NCBI GenBank assembly: GCA_934371135.1
Contig: CAKRNO010000002.1
Location: 1 to 64,000 of the forward strand
DNA length: 64,000 bases
Direction of reading: 5' to 3'
From: an uncultured Eubacteriales bacterium
GTDB lineage: Bacteria > Bacillota > Clostridia > Oscillospirales > CAG-272
Shown here: positions 30,312 through 38,607 of the stretch, piece after piece
Position numbering within the stretch: the stretch's first letter is position 1
Layout: every line of letters starts with the position of its first letter
Notes under the pieces: model-generated
Seen by the model: the letters and a program-made list of their open reading frames with translations, nothing else
Database searches by the model: none
What the model was told of the DNA's origin: nothing
Translations under genes and position numbers: made by a program

Positions 30312-32756
30312 ATGCCCACCTTGGAAGAGCGGTATCTCACCGCGAAGCAGCAACTGTTCCGAAAAGTCTATGGCGCGCACCTCAACCCGCCGCAATGCGA
30401 GGCTGTCTTTCAGACCGAGGGACCTCTGCTCGTGCTCGCCGGGGCGGGGAGCGGTAAGACGACCGTCCTCGTCCGCCGCACCGCCTTCCTCATCCGGTAC
30501 GGCAACGCCTACCACGCGCCCGCCCCCTCGGGGGTGCGCGAGGAGGAGGTCGGGATCCTGGAGACCGCCGCCGAGATGCCGCCGGAGCAGATCGAGCGGG
30601 AGATCCTCCCTCTTTTCATCGACCATCCCTGCCCGCCGTGGGCAATCCTCGCCATCACCTTTACCAACAAGGCGGCGAAGGAGATCCGCGAGCGTCTGCT
30701 CTCCGAGCTCGGGGACGAGGAGGTGGCGAACCAGATCGTCGCCGGTACCTTCCACTCCGTATGCGTGCGCTTCCTGCGCCGGTACGCGGACAAAATCGGC
30801 TTTGACTCCGCTTTCACGATTTACGATACGGACGACAAAAAGCGGGTCCTCACATCCATCCTGAAGGACCTCAACATCAGCGATAAGATCCTGCCGCCGA
30901 AGACGGTGGCGAACGCCATCTCCGCGGCAAAGGACAAGCTGCAGGGGCCCGAGAGCATCACGGACGCGTCCAGCCCCCGCGCGCGGGATATCCGCCGCGT
31001 GTTCGAGGCGTACCAGAAAAAGCTGCAGGCGTGCAACGCCCTCGACTTCGACGACATCATCATGAAGACCGTCGAGCTGCTCGAGAGCTGCCCCGAGGCG
31101 CTCGCCTACTATCAGAACAAGTTCCGCTATGTCCTCGTCGATGAGTACCAGGACACCAACCCGGCGCAGTTCCGCCTGACAGAGCTGCTCTCGGGCGGGA
31201 GCCGCAACATCATGGTGGTCGGTGACGATGACCAATCGATTTACCGCTTCCGCGGCGCCACAGTCGAGAACATCCTCTCGTTCGATAAAGCCTACCCCGA
31301 CTGCCGCGTCATCAAGCTGGAGCAGAATTACCGCTCTACCAAGTGCATCCTCGCCGCGGCGAACGCCGTCATCTCCCACAACAGCGACCGCCACGACAAA
31401 AAGCTGTGGTGTGACGCCGGCGAGGGGGAGAAGATCCACCTGCGTGAGACGGAGGACCAGAACGCGGAGGCGCGCGCCGTCATCGATACCATCACGGCGC
31501 AGATGGTGCTGAAGCACCGCCGCTACCGCGACTTTGCGGTGCTCTACCGTGTGAACGAAATGGCGCGTGCGTTCGAGACCGCCTTTGCCAAGAGCGGTAT
31601 CCCGCACCGGATCCTCGGCGGTCAGCGCTTCTATGACCGCAAGGAAATCCGCGACATGGTCGCGTACCTCTACATCATCATGAACCCGGCGGACAACCTG
31701 CGCCTGCTCCGCGTCATCAATGAGCCGCGCCGCGGCATCGGGGACAAGTCGCTGGACGCCGTCGCCGAGATTGCCACGGCGGAGGGGCTCTCCATGTATA
31801 CGGTCATGGCGCGCGCCAACCGCTACACCGCCCTCGCCCGCATCGCACCGAAGCTCATTGAGTTCACCGACATGATGGACGAGATCCGCGCGGCGGTCGC
31901 GGGGGGCGAGCTCACGCCCAGCACCTTGATCGAGCGTCTTTTCATCCGCACCGGCTACCGCGATATGCTCGCCGCCGCGGGTGAGGTGGAGAAGCCGCGC
32001 ATCGACGCGGTGGAGGAATTCATCACCGCCGCGAGCGAGTACGAGACACGCACGGAGGCACCGACGCTCGCGGGCTTCATGGAAGAAGTCGCGCTCGTCT
32101 CCGACGTCGATAAGTACGACACCGAGGCGGACAGCGTCGTGCTCATGACCATCCATTCTGCCAAGGGGCTGGAGTTCCCCGTCGTATTCCTGCCCGGGAT
32201 GGAGGAGGGCATCTTCCCCGGGGCACAGTCTCTCTCGTCTCCCTCCGAAATGTCGGAGGAGCGCCGGCTCGCCTACGTCGCCATCACCCGCGCCAAGGAG
32301 GAGCTCTACATCCTCCACACGCGTGAGCGGATGCTGTACGGCAGGACAAGCGCCAACCCGCTCTCCCGGTTCGTCAAGAACGAGATCCCCGAGAGCCTGC
32401 TGGATATCGCCGACCCGCCCCGCGCCTTTGCACCGCCCCGTGCCGGCGGCTATATGCGCGGCGGATACGGGCAGGGCTACCAGACCCCGGCACCACGCTA
32501 CGGGAGCGCCCCCGCGCCCCGGCGGCAGGAGAGCGAGCTCAACCGCCGCGTTGAACCCCCGAAGCCACAGAAAAGCGCCGCCACCTTTGGTGTGGCGCGC
32601 TTCGCCCCCGGCACGCGCGTGCACCACGCGACCTTCGGTACGGGGACGGTCAGGAGCGCGCGCGACATGGGCGGCGACATCCTCTACGAGGTCGCGTTCG
32701 ACAGCGGCATGACGAAAAAGCTCATGGCGACCTATGCCAAGCTGCAGAAGATCTGA
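30312..32756 (+). CDS. pcrA: UvrD/PcrA-type superfamily 1 DNA helicase
   Basis: An 814-aa 3'-5' helicase with all SF1A motifs in order: Q-motif LNPPQCEAV, Walker A AGAGSGKTT (about 42-50), AITFTNKAAKEIRERL, VDEYQDTNPAQ (II), VVGDDDQSIYRFRGA (III), QNYRST (IV), TIHSAKGLEFPVVF (V) and RRLAYVAITRAKEELY (VI). A Pro/Arg-rich linker (about 690-750) leads to the C-terminal Tudor-like module FAPGTRVHHATFGTGTVRS that binds RNA polymerase in PcrA. A 40-residue insertion after motif Ia region (PSGVREEEVGILETA) separates motifs I and Ia. It acts in excision repair and in removing stalled complexes. AAGGAAG precedes the ATG. Confidence 0.95.
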   Translation: MPTLEERYLTAKQQLFRKVYGAHLNPPQCEAVFQTEGPLLVLAGAGSGKTTVLVRRTAFLIRYGNAYHAPAPSGVREEEVGILETAAEMPPEQIEREILPLFIDHPCPPWAILAITFTNKAAKEIRERLLSELGDEEVANQIVAGTFHSVCVRFLRRYADKIGFDSAFTIYDTDDKKRVLTSILKDLNISDKILPPKTVANAISAAKDKLQGPESITDASSPRARDIRRVFEAYQKKLQACNALDFDDIIMKTVELLESCPEALAYYQNKFRYVLVDEYQDTNPAQFRLTELLSGGSRNIMVVGDDDQSIYRFRGATVENILSFDKAYPDCRVIKLEQNYRSTKCILAAANAVISHNSDRHDKKLWCDAGEGEKIHLRETEDQNAEARAVIDTITAQMVLKHRRYRDFAVLYRVNEMARAFETAFAKSGIPHRILGGQRFYDRKEIRDMVAYLYIIMNPADNLRLLRVINEPRRGIGDKSLDAVAEIATAEGLSMYTVMARANRYTALARIAPKLIEFTDMMDEIRAAVAGGELTPSTLIERLFIRTGYRDMLAAAGEVEKPRIDAVEEFITAASEYETRTEAPTLAGFMEEVALVSDVDKYDTEADSVVLMTIHSAKGLEFPVVFLPGMEEGIFPGAQSLSSPSEMSEERRLAYVAITRAKEELYILHTRERMLYGRTSANPLSRFVKNEIPESLLDIADPPRAFAPPRAGGYMRGGYGQGYQTPAPRYGSAPAPRRQESELNRRVEPPKPQKSAATFGVARFAPGTRVHHATFGTGTVRSARDMGGDILYEVAFDSGMTKKLMATYAKLQKI

Positions 32757-32815
32757 CCGCGGCGCCCCTACCCGGCACAGACGCGCCGGAAAGGTCATAC
32801 CCCCCGCACATAAGC

Positions 32816-32856
32816 AAGGCGGAGCCGATAAAATCGGCTCCGCCTTATCATTTTTC
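32816..32856 (+). terminator. Intrinsic terminator after pcrA
   Basis: Perfect 14-bp arms 32816-32829 and 32833-32846, then ATCATTTTTC. The hairpin also lies past the end of the convergent TRIC gene. Confidence 0.9.
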
Positions 32857-32898
32857 ACGAAAACCTCCGGATAGATCAGGAGGCACAAGCCGGACGGC

Positions 32899-33552
32899 TC
32901 ACGGCAACGCGCGCGGCAGGTTCCAGCGGAAGATGGTCGCCATCATGCGCAGACCGAAGGTCAGGAGCGTCCCCGCTACGAGCGCCGGGATCTCCGCGGC
33001 GCCGAGACGCACAAGGAGGTAGTAGAGCCCCGCACCCGCGAGGACGGCGAGAACGTAGATACGTTTTTTGAGGACGAACGGCACCTCGCGGATGAGCACG
33101 TCGCGGATGATGCTGCCGCCGACGGCGGTGAGAGACCCCAGCGTCAGGATGAGAAAAGCGTTGTCCGTCCGCCCCGTAAAATCCATGACCGTCTTCGCCC
33201 CGGTGGTGGCGAACACCCCGATGGCGACGGCGTCGAAGACGTTGGTGATGCGGTCGATGAGCTTCTCCCGCGCGACGAACTTCTGCTGAAAAACACGGGC
33301 GACGGTGAAAACGATCAGTGCTGTCAGGACCGAGACCCCCATGAGAACCAGATAAAACGGGTCCGTGAAGAGCGTGGGCGGCAGCTTGCCCATGAGGAGG
33401 TCCCGCGTCATCCCGCCCCCGAACGAGGTGATCGCTGCGAGCGTCACGACCCCGAACATATCGACCCGGTGGTCGATGGCGACGAGCGCCCCCGCGACGG
33501 AGAACGCAACCACCCCCACGGCGGAAAGGATATTCAGCACGATTTCAACCAT
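32899..33552 (-). CDS. Trimeric intracellular cation channel (TRIC/YicG) family protein
   Basis: A 217-aa membrane protein with seven hydrophobic helices arranged as two similar halves, each holding the glycine/Arg-Asp motif of the family: SFGGGMTRDLLMG (residues about 43-55) and AVGGSIIRDVLIREVPF (about 135-150). Bacterial TRIC homologues conduct K+ or small cations and may trimerise. It starts two bases after the folC stop and uses AGGAGG inside the folC end, so it is the last gene of the folate operon; the physiological reason for that link is not clear. Confidence 0.9.
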   Translation of the reverse strand: MVEIVLNILSAVGVVAFSVAGALVAIDHRVDMFGVVTLAAITSFGGGMTRDLLMGKLPPTLFTDPFYLVLMGVSVLTALIVFTVARVFQQKFVAREKLIDRITNVFDAVAIGVFATTGAKTVMDFTGRTDNAFLILTLGSLTAVGGSIIRDVLIREVPFVLKKRIYVLAVLAGAGLYYLLVRLGAAEIPALVAGTLLTFGLRMMATIFRWNLPRALP

Positions 33553-33553
33553 G

Positions 33554-34822
33554 TCAGGTCCTCCTGAAAGTCTCCGTAAGATACGTTTCCGGCAGATCCG
33601 CGTACAGATAGAGCGAGCCGCAGATCACGGTCGGCAGCCGGATCTCATCGGCGCGTGCTATGGCGTCCGCAAGGCGCGGCAGGCACTCCCCGCGGATGCC
33701 GATCCCGGCGGCGGCAGCGGTGAGTGCCCCGGCAGGGAGCGCACGCGGATTGTCGGTGACTTCCGTAAAAATAAACTTGGTCGGTACCTCGGCGAGCCGA
33801 CGGAGACAGGTGCGATAGTCCTTGTCCGCCATACAGCCGTAGATGCAGACGCGCGGCGTCTCCCCCCAGTAGCGGTCGAGCGAGGCGGCGAGCGCCTCCA
33901 CCCCGCCGGGGTTGTGCCCCCCGTCAAACAGGAGCGGCGGCTCCCGACGGAGCAGCTCCATGCGCCCCGGATGGCGCGCGTAAGTCACGCCGCACTGCGC
34001 GGCGAAAATGTCCACCCCGAGGAACTGCGCCACGGTGAGCGCGAGGTAAGCGTTTTCGATCTGGTGCACGCCTGCAAGCCCGGAGCGGATGTCCCCGTAA
34101 CCGGGGAAATAGAACGCCTCGTTCATGCCATAGTGCTTTTTCGGGGGCGGCGGCGTGATGAACGTCAGCGTGTTGCCCCGTTTTTCCGCCTCCTCCCGGA
34201 GGACAGCGGCGACCTCGTCGCACTGCGGCGCGGAGAAGGTCCTGTGCGTGCGGCACCCCTCTTTGATAATCCCCGCCTTGTTCCGCGCAATCTCTGCGGG
34301 CGTTGCGCCCAGGTAGGCGGTATGGTCGAGCGAGATGCGCGTCAGGATGCTGACGAGCGGGCTCTCGATCACATTTGTGGCGTCGAGCGCGCCGCCCATG
34401 CCTGCTTCCAGGACGACGTAATCGCACTTTTCGCGTACGAAATACAGAAAGGCGGCAGCGGTAAAGACCTCAAAAGGACTGGGCTCCTCCCCGAGCTTTT
34501 CCTGCACGCGCCGGGTCGGCGCTTCCAGCGAGCGGAGAAGGTCGGTGAGGGTATCGTCGGGGATGGGCTCCCCGCCGACGGTGATGCGCTCCCGCGGGGA
34601 GAGGAGCTCCGGGGTCGTATAACGCCCCACCCGGAACCCCGCCTCACGCAGGATGGCGTCCAGGAATACGGCGACCGAGCCCTTGCCGTTCGTGCCGGCG
34701 ATGTGCAGGCAGGCGAGCCGGCGCTCCGGGTGCCCGAGCTCGTCGAGCAGGGCGCGGATGCGGTCGAGACCCGGGCACGGGCGTGCCTGTCTCATCCTCG
34801 CATATTCGTCAAAGGCTCCCAA
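33554..34822 (-). CDS. folC: Folylpolyglutamate synthase / dihydrofolate synthase
   Basis: A 422-aa Mur-ligase-fold enzyme. The P-loop is HIAGTNGKGSVAVFLDAIL (residues about 40-58), then TTPELLSPRERI, the metal-binding VLEAGMGGALDATN, the SLDHTAYLGAT block, and the C-terminal LFDGGHNPGG motif. It adds glutamates to folates in the cytosol so that they are retained. The start is taken as TTG 34822 because GGGGAGG lies 8 bp upstream and the length fits the family; the next ATG (34786-34788 region) lacks a usable site. It overlaps the end of folT by 14 bases, so expression is coupled to the THF-controlled leader. Confidence 0.93.
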   Translation of the reverse strand: MGAFDEYARMRQARPCPGLDRIRALLDELGHPERRLACLHIAGTNGKGSVAVFLDAILREAGFRVGRYTTPELLSPRERITVGGEPIPDDTLTDLLRSLEAPTRRVQEKLGEEPSPFEVFTAAAFLYFVREKCDYVVLEAGMGGALDATNVIESPLVSILTRISLDHTAYLGATPAEIARNKAGIIKEGCRTHRTFSAPQCDEVAAVLREEAEKRGNTLTFITPPPPKKHYGMNEAFYFPGYGDIRSGLAGVHQIENAYLALTVAQFLGVDIFAAQCGVTYARHPGRMELLRREPPLLFDGGHNPGGVEALAASLDRYWGETPRVCIYGCMADKDYRTCLRRLAEVPTKFIFTEVTDNPRALPAGALTAAAAGIGIRGECLPRLADAIARADEIRLPTVICGSLYLYADLPETYLTETFRRT

Positions 34823-35390
34823 AGTAAGCGCCTCCCCGCCGCCGCACGGCGGCGAACAGCTTGATGTCCAGGAGCATACACATAAGGCTGCGCATGGCGA
34901 AATTGACTCCGGCATTGAGCGCGCGCGTCGCCATCGCCGCCCGCATGGGCATACCGAAGCTGTAGGTAAAGATGAGCGTCATGATGAAATAGTCGCATAT
35001 CACCGCGGCGGCGAGGTGCGTCACGAGGATCCGCGGGGTACCGAGACGCTCCCGGCGGTAAAAGCCGATGCCGAAAATGACCCCGATCAGGATCTTCTCC
35101 ATGGTGATGAACGGATTGATGCCCGTGAAGATGGCGGCACCGACCAGGTCGGCGACCCCGTAGGACATCCCCGCCCAGACGGGCCCCGAAAGGAAAGCCA
35201 CCATCACGATGGGCAGAAAGCCGGGATCGATGCGCCATGACCCCGTTTGCGGGAAGCCGAGGAAGCGGCACATCACCATGGACAGCGCCGCCATCACCCC
35301 GGAAAGGGTCAGGTCAAGGAGTGCCTGCCGCGCGCGATGGCGCGCAGGCGTCGTTTGGGGTTGCCACTTTGTTTTTTGCGGTTCTTGCAT
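34809..35390 (-). CDS. folT: ECF transporter substrate-binding subunit, folate type
   Basis: A 193-aa membrane protein with about six helices and the S-component pattern: LTLSGVMAALSMVMCRFLGF at the start, GFLPIVMVAFLSGPVWAGMSYGVADLVGA in the middle, and the FIMTLIFTYSFGMPM stretch. The THF riboswitch upstream and folC downstream make folate the likely substrate; energising subunits EcfA/EcfT would be encoded elsewhere. ATG 35390 has AGGAGG 8 bp upstream, and that site is buried in the leader helix at 35397-35434. A GTG three codons earlier overlaps the site and is rejected. Confidence 0.88.
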   Translation of the reverse strand: MQEPQKTKWQPQTTPARHRARQALLDLTLSGVMAALSMVMCRFLGFPQTGSWRIDPGFLPIVMVAFLSGPVWAGMSYGVADLVGAAIFTGINPFITMEKILIGVIFGIGFYRRERLGTPRILVTHLAAAVICDYFIMTLIFTYSFGMPMRAAMATRALNAGVNFAMRSLMCMLLDIKLFAAVRRRGGAYFGSL

Positions 35391-35396
35391 AAAAAA

Positions 35397-35434
35397 CACC
35401 TCCTATGTGTCATTCCACTTTTACATAGGAGATG
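35397..35434 (-). promoter_or_regulatory. Ribosome-site-sequestering helix of folT
   Basis: On the minus strand CATCTCCTATGT (35423-35434) pairs with ACATAGGAGGTG (35397-35408), 12 bp with one G-U, hiding the AGGAGG of folT. This looks like the expression platform of the adjacent THF aptamer, acting on translation. Confidence 0.75.
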
Positions 35435-35449
35435 CCTCTTGTAACTATG

Positions 35450-35566
35450 TATCAGCGGGATGCGGATCGTACACCGTGGCGCCGGAGCGCACTTCGTCCG
35501 ACAGGCAACTCCCCGTCCCGTCGGCACTGCGACCAAAAGGTCTTACGCGTACTTCCTACTCTGTGG
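35450..35566 (-). promoter_or_regulatory. Tetrahydrofolate (THF) riboswitch
   Basis: Reading the minus strand, the conserved THF-class blocks appear in order: GAGTAG, GCGTAAG, GACGGGACGGGGAGTTGCC, GGACGAAG, and CGGTGTACGATCCGCATCCC closing the aptamer. It lies between a consensus promoter and folT-folC, the classical target of this riboswitch class in Clostridia. Boundaries are approximate. Confidence 0.88.
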
Positions 35567-35573
35567 TACTCTC

Positions 35574-35602
35574 AATGTAGCACACCGCCCGCCCCCTGTC
35601 AA
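35574..35602 (-). promoter_or_regulatory. Promoter of the THF riboswitch-folT-folC-TRIC operon
   Basis: Minus strand TTGACA (35597-35602) and TACATT (35574-35579), 17-bp spacer, with the transcript starting at the riboswitch. Confidence 0.85.
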
Positions 35603-35611
35603 GAGAAAATC

Positions 35612-35638
35612 AAAAAAGCCCCGCGCGGACGCGGGGCT
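35612..35638 (-). terminator. Terminator of the Asn/Gln-rich microprotein gene
   Basis: Perfect 9-bp arms 35617-35625 and 35630-35638; on the minus strand six T follow. Confidence 0.9.
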
Positions 35639-35652
35639 CCCGCCGTGCGGGG

Positions 35653-35820
35653 TTATCTTTCGCTGCGGTTCTGCTGCTGGTTCTGGTTGTTCTGCTGGTT
35701 CTGCTGCTGATTTTTGTTCTGCTGGTTCTTGTTCTGGTTGTTCTGCTGATTCTGGTTGTTCTGCTGGTTCTGCTGCTGGTTCTTGTTCTGCTTGTGGCAG
35801 TTCTGTTCGCGAGATTCCAT
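35653..35820 (-). CDS. Asn/Gln-rich 55-aa protein
   Basis: The product starts MESREQNCHKQNK and ends QQQNRSER; nearly everything between is runs of Q and N broken by single K residues. GGGAG precedes the ATG and a strong terminator follows the stop, so it is a real expressed unit. No domain is recognised. Composition recalls gamma-type small acid-soluble spore proteins, which are also Q/N-rich, but their repeat signature is absent. One Cys is present at residue 8. Such low-complexity chains are disordered and could self-assemble. Confidence 0.7.
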   Translation of the reverse strand: MESREQNCHKQNKNQQQNQQNNQNQQNNQNKNQQNKNQQQNQQNNQNQQQNRSER

Positions 35821-35928
35821 GGTATCTCTCCCTTGTATCTGAAATTTGCGACATCGTCGCATCGGCTAGTATGCACACCGCGCCTGCATTTCATGCGGGC
35901 AGAGCGGAAACGGATTTGGTGCTCCGCC

Positions 35929-35957
35929 TTGCTTTTTCCCGCCGGGGGTGCTATACT
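35929..35957 (+). promoter_or_regulatory. Promoter of the coaW-CBS unit
   Basis: TTGCTT (35929-35934) and TATACT (35952-35957), 17-bp spacer, followed by TTTGGAGGT before the ATG at 36007. Confidence 0.75.
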
Positions 35958-36006
35958 GTGTATGTAAATTTTTCCGCTCGGAAATCCTATCGTTTGGAGG
36001 TACCTC

Positions 36007-36843
36007 ATGCAGGCTACCATCGGAATTGACGTCGGCGGCTCGACGACGAAGATCGTCGGCTTCCGTCACACGCCGGACGGCGGGCGCGAGCTCATCGAGC
36101 CGCTCTTTGTCCGCGCGACCGACCCCCTGACCTCTGCCTACGGCGCGTTCGGTAAGTTCACGGCGCTCTCTCACCTCGGGCTCGGCGATATCCGCCGCGT
36201 CATGGTGACGGGGGTGGGCTCCGGCGCACTCGGCGACAATCTCTACGGTCTCCCCTGCACCCGGGTAGAGGAATTCCTCTCCATCGGGCGCGGCGGGCTG
36301 TTTCTCTCCCGCCTCACCGAGGCGATCGTCGTCAGCATGGGCACCGGTACGGCGCTCGTGCACGCCAAGCCGGACGGCACGACTGAATACCTCGGCGGTA
36401 CCGGTGTCGGCGGCGGTACGCTCGTCGGGCTGTCGAAGCTGCTGCTCAAAATGGACTCCATCGATCACATCGGCGAGCTGTGCCGCGAGGGCGACCTCGC
36501 GAAGATCGACCTGCGCATCGGCGACATCATGAAGGCGGGCGATATGCCCTCCGAGATGACCGCGGCAAACTTCGGGAACGTCTCGGACATCGCCACCAAG
36601 GGCGACATCGCCCTCGGGCTCTCCAACATGATCTTCGAGACCATCGGCATGATGGCGATCTTTGCGGCGCGCGCCTGCCGGGTGCGGGATATCGTCCTGA
36701 CCGGCAACCTCTCGGCATACCCCACCTGCCGCGACACCTTCCGCAACCTCTCGGAGATGTTCTCCGTCAACTTCATCATCCCCGAGGCATCCCGCTTCGC
36801 CACCGTCATCGGCGCCGCCCTTTGCGAGGGAGACCCGGCATGA
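36007..36843 (+). CDS. coaW: Type II pantothenate kinase
   Basis: A 278-aa ASKHA-fold kinase. The phosphate-1 loop is GIDVGGSTTKIVGF at the N-terminus; VMVTGVGSGALGD and IVVSMGTGTALVHA form the nucleotide-binding blocks; the GGTGVGGGTLVGL motif and the C-terminal VLTGNLSAYP match type II pantothenate kinases of Bacillota. It phosphorylates pantothenate, the first step of coenzyme A synthesis. It overlaps the next gene by four bases (ATGA), so translation is coupled. Confidence 0.92.
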   Translation: MQATIGIDVGGSTTKIVGFRHTPDGGRELIEPLFVRATDPLTSAYGAFGKFTALSHLGLGDIRRVMVTGVGSGALGDNLYGLPCTRVEEFLSIGRGGLFLSRLTEAIVVSMGTGTALVHAKPDGTTEYLGGTGVGGGTLVGLSKLLLKMDSIDHIGELCREGDLAKIDLRIGDIMKAGDMPSEMTAANFGNVSDIATKGDIALGLSNMIFETIGMMAIFAARACRVRDIVLTGNLSAYPTCRDTFRNLSEMFSVNFIIPEASRFATVIGAALCEGDPA

Positions 36844-37259
36844 ATATTCTCCGCTTCCTCACCCCCAAGAGCCAGGTCGCCTTTATCCAGAAGGACTGCT
36901 CCGTCCGGCAGGGGCTCGAAAAAATGCGCTACCACGGCTATAATGCCCTGCCCGTCATCGACGCGGAGGGCAAATACGTCGGCATGGTGCGCGACGGTGA
37001 TTTCCTGTGGCTCATCGTCGATCGCGGCGACCCCGACCTCATCGCCCTGGAGGACATCCCGCTCGCGACCCTCGTCCGGAGCGACAACCCGCCGGTCAAG
37101 AACTCCGCCCCCATGACGGAGCTTCTGGAGCGCGTCAAGGAAAACAACTTCGTACCGGTCATCGACGACCGCGATTGCTTCATCGGGCTCATCCGCCGCA
37201 AGGACGTCATCGAATATTTCTCAAAACGCTATCTGCGCGTCTCCGCGCGGAAAAACTGA
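36840..37259 (+). CDS. Tandem CBS domain protein
   Basis: A 139-aa protein composed of two CBS motifs: residues about 5-60 (VAFIQKDCSVRQGLEKMRYHGYNALPVID) and 70-135 (NPPVKNSAPMTELLERVKENNFVPVID). CBS pairs bind adenosyl ligands such as AMP or ATP and act as sensors. Coupling to coaW by ATGA overlap suggests it could sense adenylates in CoA synthesis; this is inference. No effector domain is present. Confidence 0.9.
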   Translation: MNILRFLTPKSQVAFIQKDCSVRQGLEKMRYHGYNALPVIDAEGKYVGMVRDGDFLWLIVDRGDPDLIALEDIPLATLVRSDNPPVKNSAPMTELLERVKENNFVPVIDDRDCFIGLIRRKDVIEYFSKRYLRVSARKN

Positions 37260-37294
37260 CCGTCTCCCCCTTACCAAAGGCAGGGGGCGGTTTT
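37260..37294 (+). terminator. Probable terminator after the CBS gene
   Basis: CCG..CCCCC (37260-37270) can pair with GGGGGCGG (37283-37290) with a bulge, followed by TTTT. Confidence 0.5.
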
Positions 37295-37320
37295 CACCGT
37301 ACAGAAAGCGAGGATACCCT

Positions 37321-38316
37321 ATGGGACCGAAAAGGATCCGCCTCGGGCAGATCGGCATCGGGCACAACCACGGGCAGGGGCACATGGAGGCTTTCCGTCG
37401 CCACCCCGACCTGTTCGAGATCGTCGGCTATTCCGAAAAGGATGAGGGCTGGATGGAAAAGCGCGGGGGGCTACCCTGCTATCGCGACCTGCCGCGCATG
37501 GATGAGGACAGCCTCATCGAAAAATGCGACGCGCTCCTGATCGAGACCGAGGTCCCTGACCTCATGGCGGCGGCGCGCAAGTGCATCGACGCCGGGAAGC
37601 CCATCCACCTCGACAAACCGGCGGGGGAAGACCTCGCGGAATACGAGGGCATTCTGCGCGACGCCGAGCGCCGGGGGCTCGTCGTGCACCTCGGCTACCT
37701 GTACCGCACCAACCCGGCGGTGCGCAAGGTGTTTTCCATCGCGGAGAGCGGCGCGCTCGGTGACCTCCTTTATGTGGAGACCGCCATGTCCGCCCCGCGC
37801 AGCGCAGACTACCTCCGCTACCTTGAGACCTTCCGCGGCGGGACCATGTATATTTTCGGCGGGCACATCATCGACTTTATCCTGCGCCTGATGGGCAAGC
37901 CGAAGCGCGTGGAGCCCCTGCTGTTCCGCACGGGTGCCGGCGGCTTCGGCGGTATCGATAACGCCACGGCGCTGCTCCATTACGACCGGGGCGTCAGCGT
38001 CGCCCGCACCTCTGCCGTCGAGACGGGCGGCTGGCTCCGGCGCGAGCTGACCGTCGTCGGCGAAAAAGGCACCGTCTCCATCACGCCCTTTGAGCGCCCC
38101 ACTGTCAGGTGGTTGTCGCTCCAGACCGGGCGGGAGGATTACTACGACAAGATCGCCGAGACGGAGACGCTCCGGCTCCCCACGGACTACGACCGCTACG
38201 ACGCGTTCCCCGAGGAGTTTTACGCCCGTCTGAACGGGGCGCCCGCCGGGGTCTACGATTACGACTACGAGCTGACCCTGCACAGGCTCGTCCTGCAGGC
38301 GTGCGGCATGATCTGA
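37321..38316 (+). CDS. Gfo/Idh/MocA family oxidoreductase
   Basis: A 331-aa NAD(P)-dependent enzyme. The Rossmann segment is GQIGIGHNHGQGHMEAFRRHP, followed by the EIVGYSEKDEG turn. KPIHLDKPAGEDLAEYE is the conserved EKP-like loop of the family (here LDKP), and the C-terminal beta sheet includes GGTMYIFGGHIIDFILRLMG, where the His is the usual catalytic position. The substrate is likely a sugar or cyclitol and cannot be told. GAGG lies 9 bp before the ATG. It stands alone between a terminator and the rimP promoter. Confidence 0.9.
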   Translation: MGPKRIRLGQIGIGHNHGQGHMEAFRRHPDLFEIVGYSEKDEGWMEKRGGLPCYRDLPRMDEDSLIEKCDALLIETEVPDLMAAARKCIDAGKPIHLDKPAGEDLAEYEGILRDAERRGLVVHLGYLYRTNPAVRKVFSIAESGALGDLLYVETAMSAPRSADYLRYLETFRGGTMYIFGGHIIDFILRLMGKPKRVEPLLFRTGAGGFGGIDNATALLHYDRGVSVARTSAVETGGWLRRELTVVGEKGTVSITPFERPTVRWLSLQTGREDYYDKIAETETLRLPTDYDRYDAFPEEFYARLNGAPAGVYDYDYELTLHRLVLQACGMI

Positions 38317-38489
38317 ACGGCTCCCCGGTGCCGCAGACGCCCCCCATGGGGGCTCTCCGGGCTCCCCGCCCGGCTTTTCCACAAAGGTAGAGCGGCGGCT
38401 GACAGCCGCTCTCCACTCTCGCCTGTGCGCCGTCCCTCTCCCGCGCCCATACGCGGGCGAAAAAACTTTTATATTTTTTGTAGAAACTA

Positions 38490-38518
38490 TTGCAATCATG
38501 CAAAATGCGTGTTATACT
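38490..38518 (+). promoter_or_regulatory. Promoter of the rimP-nusA-infB operon
   Basis: TTGCAA (38490-38495) and TATACT (38513-38518), 17-bp spacer. The 170 bp before it hold only GC-rich inverted repeats. Confidence 0.8.
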
Positions 38519-38539
38519 ATTGCGTAGAATACGGTATGG

Positions 38540-38573
38540 TTAAGAGTGGGCTTCGGTTCACTCTTAATTTTAT
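38540..38573 (+). promoter_or_regulatory. Leader hairpin of rimP, possible attenuator
   Basis: Perfect arms TTAAGAGTG (38540-38548) and CACTCTTAA (38559-38567) followed by TTTTA, about 15 nt after the expected transcript start. A similar AGAGTGGG hairpin precedes rimP in many Bacillota; NusA autoregulation is a plausible use. Confidence 0.55.
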
Positions 38574-38607
38574 GCGGGGCACCCTGCACCGTCATTGCGG
38601 AGGAATT

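Noticed and set aside
30057..32888. Long open frame antisense to pcrA
   Set aside because: It runs through two terminators and the pcrA promoter and has no recognisable domain.
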